64,000 nt of DNA from Diatrype stigma (Eukaryota > Ascomycota > Sordariomycetes > Xylariales > Diatrypaceae). Of the stretch, positions 28,021 to 40,424 are shown in pieces. The notes beneath the pieces were generated by a model, which saw only the letters and a list, made by a program, of their open reading frames with translations, ran no database searches and was not told the DNA's origin. The DNA is taken from the NCBI GenBank assembly GCA_022225965.2, contig JAKJXP020000006.1:434001-498000 (forward strand), in the 5' to 3' direction. Each line of letters opens with the position of its first letter. The stretch's first letter is position 1. A program made the translations under genes and the position numbers.

Positions 28021-30365
28021 ATGGTGCGGAACGGAGATATAAGAGGTTTCTTTGGCTCCAAGCCATCTTCGTCCTCAGTCCCTCCCCAGCCAGAGGCAGC
28101 GGCCATGATGGATCAGTTTCCGCCATCATCTCCGAGGACCCCGCCGCCGCCATCCTCCTCTCCAAGGCCGGCGGCAGCTACTGCAAACAGACGTCAGTTC
28201 GGTTTGCAGGATGAGATCAAGGGGTCTGACGAGGACGACGACTCGGACGGCTCCCTGGCGTCGCTGTCGGCCATCATCGGGCAGAGAAATCATAATGCGG
28301 TGTCCACGCCGCAGGTCAAGCGGGTCGCGTCGTCGTCGACAGCGATAGGAGCCCGCCGCGGGTCACCGCTGACGCTGCAGCAGAAACAGCAGCAGGCGCA
28401 CAAGTTCGACCTGAAGGCGCTGATCAGCCACACGCGCCAGAGCGAGAGGGATGACGAGACGTCCAAGCAGGCCGAGGAGCTCATCAAGAAGGTTGAGGAC
28501 AGCGATAGTAGTACTGGAGGTATCAGTGACGACGGCGACGACGATAATGATGGTGATAGTAGTGACAATGTAGACGAAGATGAGATGATGGCGACTAGTC
28601 CCTCGAGGGGGATAAAGAAGAAGAAGAAGAACAAGAAGCCGAAGACGAAGGACCTGCAGCAGGTAGCCAAGGAGCTGTTGGACGACGGTGGTGGTGGTGG
28701 TGGCAGCGGCGATAATGGCGGCAGTGGCCGCGACGAGGACGAGAACCCGAAGGGCGACAAGATCGTGCGGGCCATCAACCGCGCGGCGGGGCAAGGGGCC
28801 GGATCAGGGGGTCGGCGGCGACGATGCTACTTCTTCGACGTGGACCTGCCGCCGCTATTCCAGCCGGCCAAAACACCCTTTCCCGCCGACGCAGTAGAAG
28901 CGCGGCGGCAGGGCGGCGGCGGCGGCGGCCCCTGGCGCTTCCTCGCCGACCCCCAGACGCGCGACCAGGCCATCATCCACGGGCTGCCGCACACCATCGT
29001 CGCCCGCGGCCGCGAGCTGCCCCCCGAGCTGTTCGTCTGGGTGCTGGACCAGGTCTGCGTCGAGCGCGACCCGCGCCTGCGCGCGCAGTACTGCAGCCTG
29101 GCGGCCGCGTGCCGCGACCGCACCCGCGAGCTCGTCGACGGCGCGAGGCTGTACGGCGCGCTGGAGCGCATCGGGGGGCCGAAGTACGCGCGCGCGGCGG
29201 CGGTGACGATGAGGCCGCTGAAGAGCACGCCCGAGGTGGAGGACCCGTACCGCGGGCGCGACTGGTCGGGCCTCGCCGCCTTCCTGGATCTCCTGCGCCA
29301 GATGGCCCCGAACCTGAACCCGAATCTGGACCCCGGCGGCGGTAGCGTGGTCGTCGAGGCCATACAGCTGCTGCTGAGGATGAGTCTTGACCCGGTGGTC
29401 GTCGCGGCCGTGCGCAGAGAGCACCTCGCTGCGCTGGGCGCGCTCGTGGCGGCGCTGCCGGCGGGTGCGGAAGCAACACGGCGGCGGGCGCTGTCGTGGA
29501 ACGACGCTGTAAGTTGACGAAACTTTCCTTCTCCCATCCTTTTTCGACAAGTAAACAGAAATACGCACATATGTATATATTATATCTTCGTGTGTATCAT
29601 GTATACATCCGTATATTTGCATTTCGACGTTATATTCTGGTCACTAACGCACACCACCAGTGCTTCAGCATCTGCTCCTATGTCTTAAAGTGCACCGACG
29701 ACACCATCCAGCGTCTCGACCCCATCATCAGCATCCCCAAGTCGTCGGCCAAGCTAGCGGACCTGCGGCGCCGCCTCGCGGCCACGATCCTCTTCAACGA
29801 CGACGAGACCTTCGGGCGCCACCCGACGGACAGCGCCCTCGAGGGCGAGGGCCACGACGCGCTGCTGGACCGGCTGGAGCAGCCGGACTTCACGATCCGG
29901 CCCGCGACCGACTACGAGGAGCTAAGGGCGCTCGTGGCGCTGCTCGACATCGTGGTCGAGAGCGGGGGCTTCCTTCGGCGGCGGCGGCGGCGGCGGAAGC
30001 ACGGCGACGGCGACGCGGGAGGAGGAGCTCGGGAGGAGCGAGACGCAGCAGACGGGGATCGGCAGTTCGACGCCGACGTCGACGCCCTGACGTTCCGGCT
30101 CCGGGTCCTGCACGACAAGATCCACGACAACGGCCTGCTCGCCCGCAAGGAGGCCAAGACCACCATCGACGTCGTGAGCAAGCGGCTGACCTACGCGGTG
30201 CGGACGCGGCCGCCGCCCAAGACGAGCATCTTCGACCCCCAGCCGCCTGACAGGGAGGAGGCGGACCTGCCCAGGCAGAGGGACTTCATGAAGAACTGGG
30301 CTCAGAGGAAGGCCGCAGCGAATGGGGGTGGGGCCGAGAGGAGGAGCCCGGCCGCTGCGGTGTAA
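28021..30365 (+). CDS. Probable CANIN-domain (Nse6/SLF2-like) SMC5/6-associated protein
   Basis: I assign this tentatively to the fungal CANIN family (coiled-coil SMC6 and NSE5 interacting; Nse6/SLF2 relatives), which helps load SMC5/6 on damaged chromatin. There are two exons, 28021-29508 and 29661-30365, with a 152-nt intron (GTAAGT, CTAAC, CAG), giving 730 residues. The first about 270 residues are disordered, with acidic Ser/Asp runs, a lysine-rich KKKKKNKKPK stretch and poly-Gly. The folded part starts near CYFFDVDLPPLFQP and continues with a region where helix-rich segments such as LPPELFVWVLDQVC resemble the family. The extreme N-terminus, NGDIRGFF, looks like a PCNA-interacting (PIP) box with Asn in place of the usual Gln. 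Third-position GC is very high. Family assignment is from recalled patterns and needs a profile search; otherwise call it a nuclear protein of unknown function. Confidence 0.6.
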
Positions 30366-30987
30366 GTGTCATGTAGTTGTGTTTTTGATGTTGATATTGC
30401 TCGGTGGGATAAGATAAAATCGACAAATCGATCCGCGAACGTGTGTGGCAAGGTGGTGACTTGGCAAGGTGAGGCGAGACTATCTCACGGGTTCTAATCG
30501 AGGAAGAAACCAAAAAAAAACTTGCAAAGTGCAGGCAGAATACGTTGTTTGTAGGTAATGCTATGCTACTATTACTAGTCATCCGGTCAAGTAATCTATC
30601 CCTCCACGCCTGGGACTTAAACGAACACCCTCTCTATGATACAGCCTTGCTAGTGGTGTTCTTATGTTGAGATGTACCGGTAGCGGGCAAGGTGCGCGTA
30701 CAGCTGCAGACATGCACAGGTTTCATGCCGAGCGAACGCCATCTTTATCGAGAACCTGAAGCCTGACCCGTGGTCCAAAGAATCTGCATGTCGTCTCTTC
30801 TAGGGACACGCACACGCACACACATACACGCTCCCCTACCCACCCTTCTTCCTCCTTCTCAGCAACCTCCCCTCCCCTCTTCCCTTCTTGCTCGCTAAAA
30901 AGATAATCTGCCTCGCCGCATATCGGGTGCGCCGTTCTGACGTTTTTTTTTGCGTGGGGTGCGTGCGTGCTTTGCTTCCTTGCCACC
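30366..30987. other. Convergent intergenic region, CANIN-like gene / VMA4
   Basis: This spacer contains only 3' UTR sequence of the two facing genes. It has a poly-T run near 30943-30950 and a CACACAC-rich stretch near 30805-30825. No gene is seen. Confidence 0.7.
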
Positions 30988-31981
30988 TTAGTCGAAGAAC
31001 TTGCGGTTGGGGTTCCCGCCGAACAGGGTCTTCCGGACGGCGGGCAGCGCGCTGTCCTGCAGCAGCCGCAGTCTCTCGTCGAAGGTGTTGTTGACCTCGA
31101 TCTTGCCCTTGCCACCCAGGATGACGACTCCTCCGGAGCTACATAGTCACACACACACGCACATATATAGTCAGCTATCAATACTATTTGCTGGCTGATT
31201 CGTGGCTTTCTTTCTTCTTTCTTTCATGATGGATATATACGAACCTTCCCTCAGACAGCGGATTCTCCTCATCGATCGTGACCTTAGTCTCCTTGCCGGT
31301 CTCCTTCTTGTACTCGGCCTCGGCCTCCTCGGCAGCCTTCTTCGCGACGGCTCGGTCGGCGGCGCGGACGCGGGCCTGGACGTCGGGCTCGGCGAGGGCG
31401 TACAGGCCCTCGAGCAGCAGGCCGCGGAGGGCGGCCTGGTAGCGGGCGGGGTCGGCGGAGCCCTCCTTGGCGAGGCGGGCGGCGGCCTCGTCGAAGATGG
31501 CGTCGAGCAGCTCCTGGCGGGCGCCGAGCACGCGGAGCCGCGTCTTGTTGGCCACGGTCGACCGCGTGATCTGCTGCGACATGGCCGCCTGCTTCGTCTT
31601 CTTGGCGTACGCCGCGTCGATCGCGTCCGTCTCCTGCCGCACCAGCTTCGACTTCTCGATGCTGAACTCCTCGTTCGCCTTGATCTCGATCTCGCGCGCC
31701 TTCTCGAGCGCCTCCTGCTTGATGAACGCCGTCATCTTGCGGAGCTCCTGCCCGACCTGTTCGTTTTCGCCATCCACCCCCACGGTTTCCGTTAGCCTTC
31801 CCTGTGTACTTTTCTCATTTCTTGTCCTGCTGCGGTTCCATCCGTGCATCCATCAAGCCATCTGGTATCAGGGGTATACCATAGGCAGCTAGCTACCCGG
31901 GTAGCCCAGGAACGGGATGCCGGCTGGCTACCGACCGACTGGACTTACCTGGTCGTCGGACAAGGCGTGTACCTGCGACAT
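30988..31981 (-). CDS. VMA4: V-type H+-ATPase subunit E (peripheral stalk)
   Basis: Subunit E forms, with subunit G, the peripheral stalks that connect the V1 catalytic head to the Vo sector of the vacuolar proton pump. Three exons, 31981-31949, 31756-31245 and 31138-30988 (introns 192 and 106 nt), encode 231 residues, the usual size. The first exon encodes only MSQVHALSDDQ, a start highly typical of fungal Vma4. It is followed by ELRKMTAFIKQEALEKAREI, a long N-terminal helix, then NKTRLRVLGARQELLD. The last exon ends in NPNRKFFD, the conserved C-terminus. Both junctions reproduce family sequence. It is convergent with the CANIN-like gene and divergent from the NIPA gene. Confidence 0.97.
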
Positions 31982-34293
31982 CTTGACGGATCGGGGGGGT
32001 TTGTGTCTAGGGGAATTCGATTTGGTTTCGAGATGGAGGGGAAATGTCGTTATATCAGTAAGGCGGCGCAGGTAGCCTCGCTGGGTCGGGCAGTATAGGT
32101 CGTAGTCGTGGTCGTGATCGATGAGGCTCTCCTGAAGCTCAAGGTTGTATGTCTGTATGTATAAATGACGGAGTATTAGAGGCTGGTAATTGATGCTAAA
32201 GTGATGTCGTAGGTAGGAGGTTCGGGGTGGGTCCAGAGCTACCTCCAAGCCTACAATGCACTGGATGTCGCTGTAGCAGCGGATGGGTTCATGACGGAGG
32301 CACGGAGGGCGGCACGGTGGCTGCTACGTATGCCGGGCCTGTCGCCTGGCAGCTTTCTGGACTGACTGACAGCTGGTAGCGAGCTGGATTACCTCCAGCT
32401 GCATCGATATTCTTCCTACCTAGGTATCAAACAACATCCAACCGACCTTACGGGATGCATCATATTGTATGCACCTTCATATTCATCCTAAGCTAGATGA
32501 AGCAGTAGGAACAAATCATGCATGCTGATATATGATCTTGGTATGCATATTAGGTAGTTAGTACCTATCACTTGTCACGAAGCTTGAAGTTCAGGGCAGC
32601 CAGCCATGGGGCTCAATGAAGTTTCCTCTGCGGATTACCCGCCTTATGCTATGTATGGACGGTTGGATGGCAACATCCCATGTGTTGTTGAATTGGACCT
32701 TTCAACGTCGAGGTTATAGGTTCTTGAGTTGCTGAGAAGAGCTAATGAAATACTCCAGTGAAATATCGATTCTAGCAATCGATCTTGTTACCTAGAACGA
32801 AGTAGTTATGTCATGACGCATAAGAATCGTGTTATAGGCAGATATCTATCCATATATGTGACTTGCCCACGATTTCTACCTATAGCAGCTAAACACGAGG
32901 CGCTCTTATGCAAGATCTGCAAAATGAGATGTTAGAGGTTGTGTAGGCACTCACTGCACTGAGGCATAAGGGAAAGGCTTACACCGTGATACCTCACCAC
33001 CTGGCCTGCATACAATACCTGTAAGTGGCTGAAGGTTTGTTTCAGCCTCTGTTGCACTTCCGGGCTGTGCCTGTCTGCTCACCACGCAATAAGCATTTGG
33101 TGCAGTTCTACTATTGTACGTATCAACACTTGTCCAGTATTCAGGTAATATATAATAAGCTTAAAACAATTAAACATTGGTCCGTACACCTTTCCCATTA
33201 GGGCAGCCAGAACAGAGTGTACATGAGCGGGCAGGCGGGCAGCAGGCTGGGCGGGTTCACTCGTGGTCCCTGCAGAATGACTTGTGCAAGCTGTGTCGTA
33301 ATAGGTAATGCTTCGTCAACTAAGTCACTTGATGTTCGCGATGGCTTCGGCTGCTTGTCTAGGACAATTTAATGTTTCAACCTACGATCTCAAATTCCTC
33401 ATCCACGACGACCCCGTTCGTCTGAATGACTGACTATATCTGCATAGGTATGTATATATCGTACCTGTTATGCAATCCTGTGATTCTGTGTCGCTCAGGT
33501 GCATCGATCATTCGTCCAGATGTATGTATATTAATCATGTATACATACTCTGTACATGTATGTATGTCAGATGCACTGTCTTGATTGAAGCACTCAGGCA
33601 CTTCCAACCATCAATGCGACCACCTAGGTACACCCTGAACACCTAGTGTTGCGCTTCAAGACACCTAATTCATAAGGGACAGCGCGCTAATTGGTAGGGA
33701 CGATTAGGACAATCCCGTGGCTCGTCGTCCTTCTGTTGCCGTTAAATAGGTGAATAGGTACATACACCTACATACATACCTACCTACCCCGGTTCCTGGA
33801 CGGCCTGGCGTCATTGAACAGTTGATCAGACCGATGGGTGAGAATGCCATACGTTTGAAGTCATACAATACAATACACACCACCACAACCTTCAGCTAGC
33901 ATCGATACCGAAAGTCTAAAGTCAAACCAAGATCCGCTCTCCGCAAACCTACAAGCCTGCGACCTACAACTCCACGCTTTCCCTCTCTCTTACAACACCG
34001 CCTCCCACGATCCCTACTCCGGCGCTTTCGCTGCTTTCTCGACGGGAGAAATAATAATCTCACTTACCTAGAGATCAGTTGCCGGCCCAAGCTGTTCGAC
34101 AGTCGGCTCTCCTCCAGGTGGCCAGAATATATAAACCGTACCCTATACTGGCTGCACTGAGACAATAGAGATATTCCGAAGGCAGATTCCAAGATCAGAC
34201 TACAAGGACGAGGGCGGTCAAGGCTATATGCTGTTGAGAAATCGATCTATCTGCGCTCCATCGCCAGATGAACTTTAAACCAAGGCGACCGCA
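31982..34293. other. Divergent intergenic region, VMA4 / NIPA transporter
   Basis: This is 2.3 kb without a supportable gene. It carries two ACCTAGGT palindromes (32418-32425, 33622-33629), several ATGTATGTATA/ACATACATAC runs (33440-33570, 33760-33790) and probable 5' leaders at both ends. A CT-rich, A-poor stretch at about 33960-34040 precedes the NIPA gene and may be its core promoter. Confidence 0.65.
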
Positions 34294-36134
34294 ATGGGGT
34301 CACTTGGTGGATTATCCCCTGGCGGGAGTTTAGCAGTACGTATTCTCCAGCACCGTCCCGTTGCGCCAGTGCTTGTATCTCACACGCTTCCTCTCGGTAG
34401 ATTGGCATATTGGTTGGATTAGCATCGACGAGCGTTCAGTCCCTCGGCCTCACACTCCAACGGAAATCGCACCTACTAGAAGACGAGAAGTACCCACACG
34501 ATGTTCGGCGGCCCCCCTATCGCAGGCGCAGATGGCAGCTAGGTATGGGGATGTTTGTTGTATCGAACATATTAGGGAGCTCCATCCAGATCTCGACTCT
34601 ACCGTTACCCGTTCTATCGACCTTGCAAGCGGCCGGGCTTGTGTTCAACTCGATATGCGCCACCTTGATACTAGGTGAACCCTTTACGAGATGGTCGTTC
34701 TGGGGAACAGCTTTGGTCACCAGTGGAGCAGCGCTGATCGCCATCTTTGGCGCGATACCGTCGCCAGCGCACAGCTTAAGCGAGCTGTTGGATCTGCTCG
34801 GCGGTAGGGGCTTCATCATCTGGATGTCGCTCCAGGTGGTGCTTGTCGTGGCTATGGCAACCATAGTCGATCTGATCACTTACCTCACAAAATGGTCGAA
34901 GGATATACGATTTCGCCTTGTACGGGGCCTTACCTACGGCTGCATTAGCGGCATTCTCTCTGCGCATTCTCTCTTATTCGCGAAGTCTGCCGTCGAGCTG
35001 ATCCTCAGGACGATAGCCGATGGTGATAACCAGTTCGTGCACTGGCAATCATGGATGCTTGTACTTGCATTGGTCACCCTGGCGCTGACCCAACTCTACT
35101 ACCTTCACCGTGGTCTGAAGTTGGTTTCGACCTCCGTACTATACCCACTCGTCTTTTGCGTCTACAACATTATTGCTATCCTAGATGGATTGATCTATTT
35201 CCAGCAGACCAGTTTGATTACACCTCTACACGGCGGGCTGATAGCACTGGGTACCGTCATATTGTTGTCTGGCGTCCTGGCTTTATCCTGGCGCCTCAGC
35301 GACGAGCAGCACCCTCCAGCTCTTGGGCAGTCCACGCTCACGCCAGGACTTGGACTGGTCGAAGATACCGAAGGGGAAGAGGAGGACTCGCTGATCGACT
35401 CTGACGCTATGAGCGACGAGGACAGCAGAGTGCCGCCAACCTACAACACATTTGCGCCGAACGGAGAGCGGCCGTCGCCCGGAGCGCCGAGCCGCAAGAC
35501 TACCAACCCCTGGCTCGAGCGGACAGAAATCTGGGACGAGCTCGAAGACCAGGAGACCGCCAGCTTGCCACCGCTCTCGAAGAACAGATCGAGCATCGTA
35601 TCGGGCACGGCAGCTACTAGCGAGAACGCGCCGCTCCTCAACAACATCAACACCAACACCCATACGCACCGACGCGGCGTCTCGGGCGACTCGACGAACT
35701 CCCTAGCCACTGCGGCGTCCAACGCGGACGCGCCGCGGAAGATGTTCCGCCGGCGGAGGCGGTCGACCGGGTTCCCCGGCTTCAAGGCGCGCGCCCACGA
35801 GAGGCGCAAGAGCAGCATCTCGGGATCCCAGGATGCCACCGGCGGCTTCTGGAAGCTGAAGTGGTGGCGCGACAAAAGGAACGTGAGCGGCGATGCCGAG
35901 GCTGCGCTCGGGAGCCCGTCGAGTCTGGGTCCGGAGGGGTGGGGGGCCGAGAGTAGCAGCAGTCCGCCTCCGATCCATTACAGGGACGGGGACGGCGGCC
36001 CGGAAGAAGCTAGCGGTGGCGGTGGTTATGATGACGATGTTGCAGGTGCGGGTGACGAGCCCGCGCGGCAACGAGACCCGCCGGCGGCCCGGAATAGAAG
36101 TGGGGACGGCAGCGGCGGTGACGACGCTGTATGA
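34294..36134 (+). CDS. NIPA-family magnesium transporter (DUF803)
   Basis: NIPA proteins are drug/metabolite-transporter-like carriers linked to Mg2+ transport in plasma or endosomal membranes. A 42-nt first exon (34294-34335, MGSLGGLSPGGSLA) is joined over a 65-nt intron to 34401-36134, giving 591 residues. The junction yields IGILVGLASTSVQSLGLTLQ and RKSHLLEDEK, the family N-terminal signature; without splicing this start is lost. Eight to nine hydrophobic segments span about residues 15-335. They include SNILGSSIQIS, TLILGEPFT and LHRGLKLVSTSVLYPLVF, the last of which is typical of NIPA. The C-terminal about 255 residues are polar, Ser/Arg-rich and presumably cytosolic and regulated by phosphorylation. 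It is tail to tail with MRS2, another Mg2+ transporter. Confidence 0.93.
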
Positions 36135-37571
36135 ATTTTTCTATATAATTGACGGATTTATTGACTAAACTGACTGAACTGACTGATCTGATTTGGTGTG
36201 CCTTTTGGTCAACGACGGCAAGCTACCTACTACTTAGTAGCTAGCCGATGGGGCGATGGAGTTTATTGGGTTGTTGAAGAGGACAAATGGGATTTTACTG
36301 CTGGCGAGCAAGCCTGCGCCGCTGCGCGGCTTTCTGGCGGACCGGGACCGGGACCGGAACTAGGAGGGGACGGGGACGGGGACGGGGACGGGGCAAGCAG
36401 ATTCTGGTTGATCGATCGATGTGGTCGCCTTGACGATATCATAACGCCTGTAGACAGCGCCGCGTTTGATACATCCTCACCTACCTACTTACCTAGGCAC
36501 ACACCTACCTACTTATATATATTTACCTATACATACATATCCACAGCTACCTGACTTGTTGTTCCGGGTAGCTAGGTAGCTACTAGGTCTTCGCAATGAG
36601 TCTGTCTGGTTGGGCCGTGACTCCACGTCTTTGGGCAAGGGAGCCAATGGAATGGGAAAGGCTCTTCTTCTACGGAGAGTGACTCTTTTATCAGACTAAT
36701 GCGTTGCGTGTGTTCGTAAGTGAGCGAGTGAGCTGGTAAGTGATGTGATAAGAGAAATGTGTGTAAAGGGTGAAGATTGTGATGCGTGTGCGCGTGATCA
36801 TGTAGAATGACAAGAGCCGGCTTGCCTTCTCATCATCGTGTGAGGGGGGTAAGTAAGTAGGTAGGTTCCTAGCTGATCAACTTACTGGAAGTAAGTAGAT
36901 GAATATATGATGAGATAGGAGACATAGGAGACATAAATATATATATATGTAGGGGATGGATATATGTATATCAGCTGTCATGGAAACGAGCAGTCACACA
37001 CATGCATACATATACAGCCATCGAACGAGATGAGATGAGAATCACGGGGCCGACGCAGGCCTGGAGACCTCGTTGCACCGCATCGCTTTCATGGTATATA
37101 GATCCTGCTGAGGACCTCTATGGTTACACAACGCCTCTACCTACATAATCATTACATAGGCCATATCTACCACGGTTACTCGAGTAGATAAAACAACTTA
37201 TGTAAATGGGTTCCTCGGCGCCTCTTATATGTACCAATCAGCACGCATACTGGCGGCTTCACCGACCCCCTAAAGAAGCCAAGTCCGAGCTTCCGTTGGA
37301 ATAGATCATGCATGTTGATCCAAGAGCGCTCGCCCAACTCGGCTGCCCGCCCGCCCGTCTGCTTAGCCGTGTGTGTGGTGTTTAGGCGTTTAAATAGGTA
37401 AAAGTTAGATAGATCCCCAAAAGGTTCACATTATGTGTTGCCAAGGAAAGAGCCTGGCCGCCGATCGATCGTACACGTTACCTCCGTCTATATGCATGCA
37501 TCGTGAGAATATCGTCACATCACATCACCCACCCCCACCGACCCATGCGCTGCTCGCCGCGCCCGCCCCCT
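36135..37571. other. Convergent intergenic region, NIPA / MRS2
   Basis: This spacer holds the 3' UTRs of both genes. It contains an ACGGGG hexamer array at 36366-36393, ATATAT runs near 36930-36970 and ACATACATA stretches. The short ORF overlapping the hexamer array has no coding support. No RNA gene is recognised. Confidence 0.65.
36366..36393. repeat. (ACGGGG)n hexamer repeat
   Basis: Four to five tandem hexamers downstream of the NIPA gene, preceded by related GGACCGGGACC units. G-runs on the plus strand could form a G-quadruplex, though this is not shown. Confidence 0.85.
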
Positions 37572-39434
37572 TCATTCGAACATGCGCCACCACCGCTTCC
37601 GCAGGGCCTTGTTGTCGCTGTTGGCGGCGGCCTTGAGGGAGTTGAGGCGGCGCAGCTTCTCGCGGTTGCGGGGGTCGAGCAGGCCGCCGTGCCCCTCGTC
37701 CTTGAACCAGTGGTACTCGCCGCCGGCGGAGGGGAGGCCGCCGAGGCTCTCGTCGACCCCCTGCATCTTGACGCGCTGGACCTTGCGCAGCTTCAGCAGC
37801 CCGTAGCGGCAGACCCAGAGCGAGAAGAGGATCGAGACGCCCGTGACGGCCGAGAAGCCCCAGTTGGTCTCCTCGATGAAGTTCTCCAGGTTCATCCCGT
37901 ACAGGCCCGCGATGAACGTCCCCATCGCCAGGCCCAGCGTGCCCACGCTGAACCGCAGGTCCAGCAGCATCAGCGCGTTGCGGTTCGCGTCGAGGATCGC
38001 TCGGATGCTGTTAATTTTTTGGCGTGAGCACGTGCGACATCAGGTTTTGGAGGCGGGTGTATGGGCAGGTAGGTGGAAGCTGGGGATAAAGCAAGGGGAA
38101 AATAGGGGTGGGGAAAAGGGGTAGGGGTTTGGGATGGGACCTACATCTCCTCGGTATTCCGGATGCCCGACACCAAGTTCTGGGCCTCCTGGACAATCTC
38201 GTCGCAAAGCTTGTGGTAAGACTCAAGCAGCATCTCGACCTCGGTGTGGTCATCGACGCCGCGGACGAGGTCGTGGGTCTTCTCGGTGAGGTACATGGAG
38301 GCGAGATCGTCGTCGGCCTCGAGCAGCTCCTCGATGGCGTCACGCACGAGCTTGGCCTTCTGCTCGAAGGTGCTGACGCGCTTGGACAGGATCAGCAGGA
38401 TGCGCAACTTATGGCGGTCGATGTCGTCCTCGAGCTCGCTGAGGACGCGGATCACCGGGTCGCGCACGGCCTCGAAGTCGGCCTCGAGCTCCTGCGTCAC
38501 CGACTGCAGCACCGCCTCGAGCGCCCGGAACTCGTACGGCAGGCCCCCGTTCGACTGCGGCGCCTTCTGCTGCAGCTTCCCCTGTAGGTCGTACATGAAG
38601 GCCGACTGCGGGTACGACGCCTTGGTGCCGTAGACGTCGAAGAGCAGCACGCGGTTATACTTGATCAGCACCTTGAGGTGGAGGAGGTTCAGCAGGATGG
38701 CGGTCGGCCGGACGAGGATGTGCGGTAGGTTGGACGAGTCGATCTTACGCAAGTCGCGGGGCAGGAGACCAAACTGTACATATCATATTAGCTATGAACT
38801 TTCCTCTCCCCCCTTGATCGTCGGACCAGAAACGCACCCTCGCGATGAGCTCGCTCTTCTTAAACTCGCCATCCACTACTATGACGTTACCGGTCTCGTC
38901 GACTTCGGTACAGCGTAACCTGGGCTCTAATGCAGCCTTCTGGCTCAGCTGCCGCCGAATGTTGAACATGGAGTTGTTCTCCCCGTCGCCGTCCCCGTTT
39001 GGGAGGTCATCTGGTTCTAGCGGCTTTGCTGGTTTCCTCGATCCCATCCCCCAGATGCGCTCTTTCCAGGTGGGCTGGCTTGTAGACTTCTTCTCGTCTG
39101 TACAGGCATATCGCACACCGATCCTAGCTTGGCTAGGCAGCTTGGGGTTCTTCACCCGCAGACCTGACGATACCCGTGAAGATCTAGGCTGTAGAAGCGA
39201 ATTCAGGTCGAGTATGCCAGCCTGCAGGGACTCACCCCGCTGGCAATGGAGCGTCTGGTTTAACCTCGAGTATTCTTGGGCGCGCCGCTTGGCTGCGCAC
39301 CAGGCTCGGCGGGTAGCATGTCGAATCCCTGGAGCTGGCGCATTGTTAGGACTGAAGAAACTCAGGTTTTCGGACTGGGATCGCAGAAAGCGCAGGAGGC
39401 CGGCTGAGGGCACCGGGGTGCGCAATGATGCCAT
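37572..39434 (-). CDS. MRS2: Mitochondrial inner-membrane magnesium channel Mrs2 (CorA family)
   Basis: Mrs2 is the pentameric Mg2+ channel of the mitochondrial inner membrane. Three exons, 39434-38838, 38773-38145 and 38007-37572 (introns 64 and 137 nt), give 553 residues. The Arg/Ser-rich first about 120 residues, with few acidic residues, fit a mitochondrial targeting region. The matrix domain includes CTEVDETGNV, LLPRDLRKIDSS and long helices with ELEDDIDRHKLRILLILSKR. Two transmembrane segments lie near the C-terminus, the first ending in the selectivity motif YGMN (G446-M447-N448). A basic tail follows. The ATG at 39434 is the first in frame; a TTG lies 24 nt upstream. The paralogue Lpe10/Mfm1 is the main alternative, but a single-copy fungal Mrs2 is more likely. 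Confidence 0.95.
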
Positions 39435-40424
39435 AACGAATCGGAGAAGACAAGACAATGAGTTGAATCTAGCTGATGGGACGAATTCATTTGTAAGAAA
39501 AGGCCATCATGCGAGGGGTTGCGTAGCAGATTGGGACGCTTCCACTCTGCGGCGATATACAGGAACAAATAATAATAATCGATGCAGGTGGTTCAGAAAC
39601 TTTTAGGTACAAGAATTCTTCATAGCAAGCGCATGTGCATGGGGGGGTGGCGGCATGGCCTGGACTGGTGGGCTGGTGGGCTGGTGGGCTGTGGGTGGGT
39701 GGTGGGCGCTGGCAGCTGCCCATGTCAAGTGGATTGGCCCTGTAACCTCTGCCGTAGTTATGTAACTAGCGGCTGAATACTTCTACATAGGCACCTACCT
39801 TAGGTGCTAAATGCAGTATGTACATACATACATGAAGGTGGGTACGGATGCACGAACATGAACCGGGGTTCTGCCGGAGAATCTCTGGTCTTGACAAGCC
39901 TTGGCTTAAAAATCCGCCCCTGAATCCCCAGAGACGTTCAAACGTTGAACCTGCAATGAACAGACGTATACAATATGATTACACCTGAACGTCAACCATC
40001 ACCGTCTTGGATAGACCAAAATTACCAGCGGTCGTTAATCTAGCAAACCCAAATCTGGGCACTTAGCTACGTGCGGATCTCAAGCCCATCTAATCCATTA
40101 GCCGGTGGTGTTTGGAAAGTCCACGACATACCTATTTGAGCAGCCTTAAGCGGTCGACCTGACGATGCCCTCAAGTGCTACAGCAAAATGGCTTGCGGTG
40201 TATCCAGCCCTCCACTTCCAATACGTCTTTCACTTTGCTTCACACCAACTTCACACTTGGTGATGTGTGCAATCCAACTCCACCCAGTTCTTTCATCCTC
40301 CTTCATTGTATGGCCGTAGCTTTGCTACGCTGCACTTATCACCACCATTCTCTTGATCGTCTTGATCATCTTGACCATCTTGACTATCATCATCTTCTTC
40401 TTCCTCAGTTGAATCTTCCTGAAG
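39435..40424. other. Divergent intergenic region, MRS2 / F-box gene
   Basis: This region contains both promoters. It includes a GGTGGGCTGGTG repeat at about 39665-39710 and an ACATACATACAT run near 39820. A (CTTGAT/CATCTTGAC)n stretch at about 40352-40390 sits in the 5' leader of the F-box gene. No gene is seen. Confidence 0.7.

Noticed and set aside
36198..36554. 118-codon ORF downstream of the NIPA gene
   Set aside because: Its central part is the translated ACGGGG repeat and the rest has no coding character. It lies in the 3' region of the NIPA gene.
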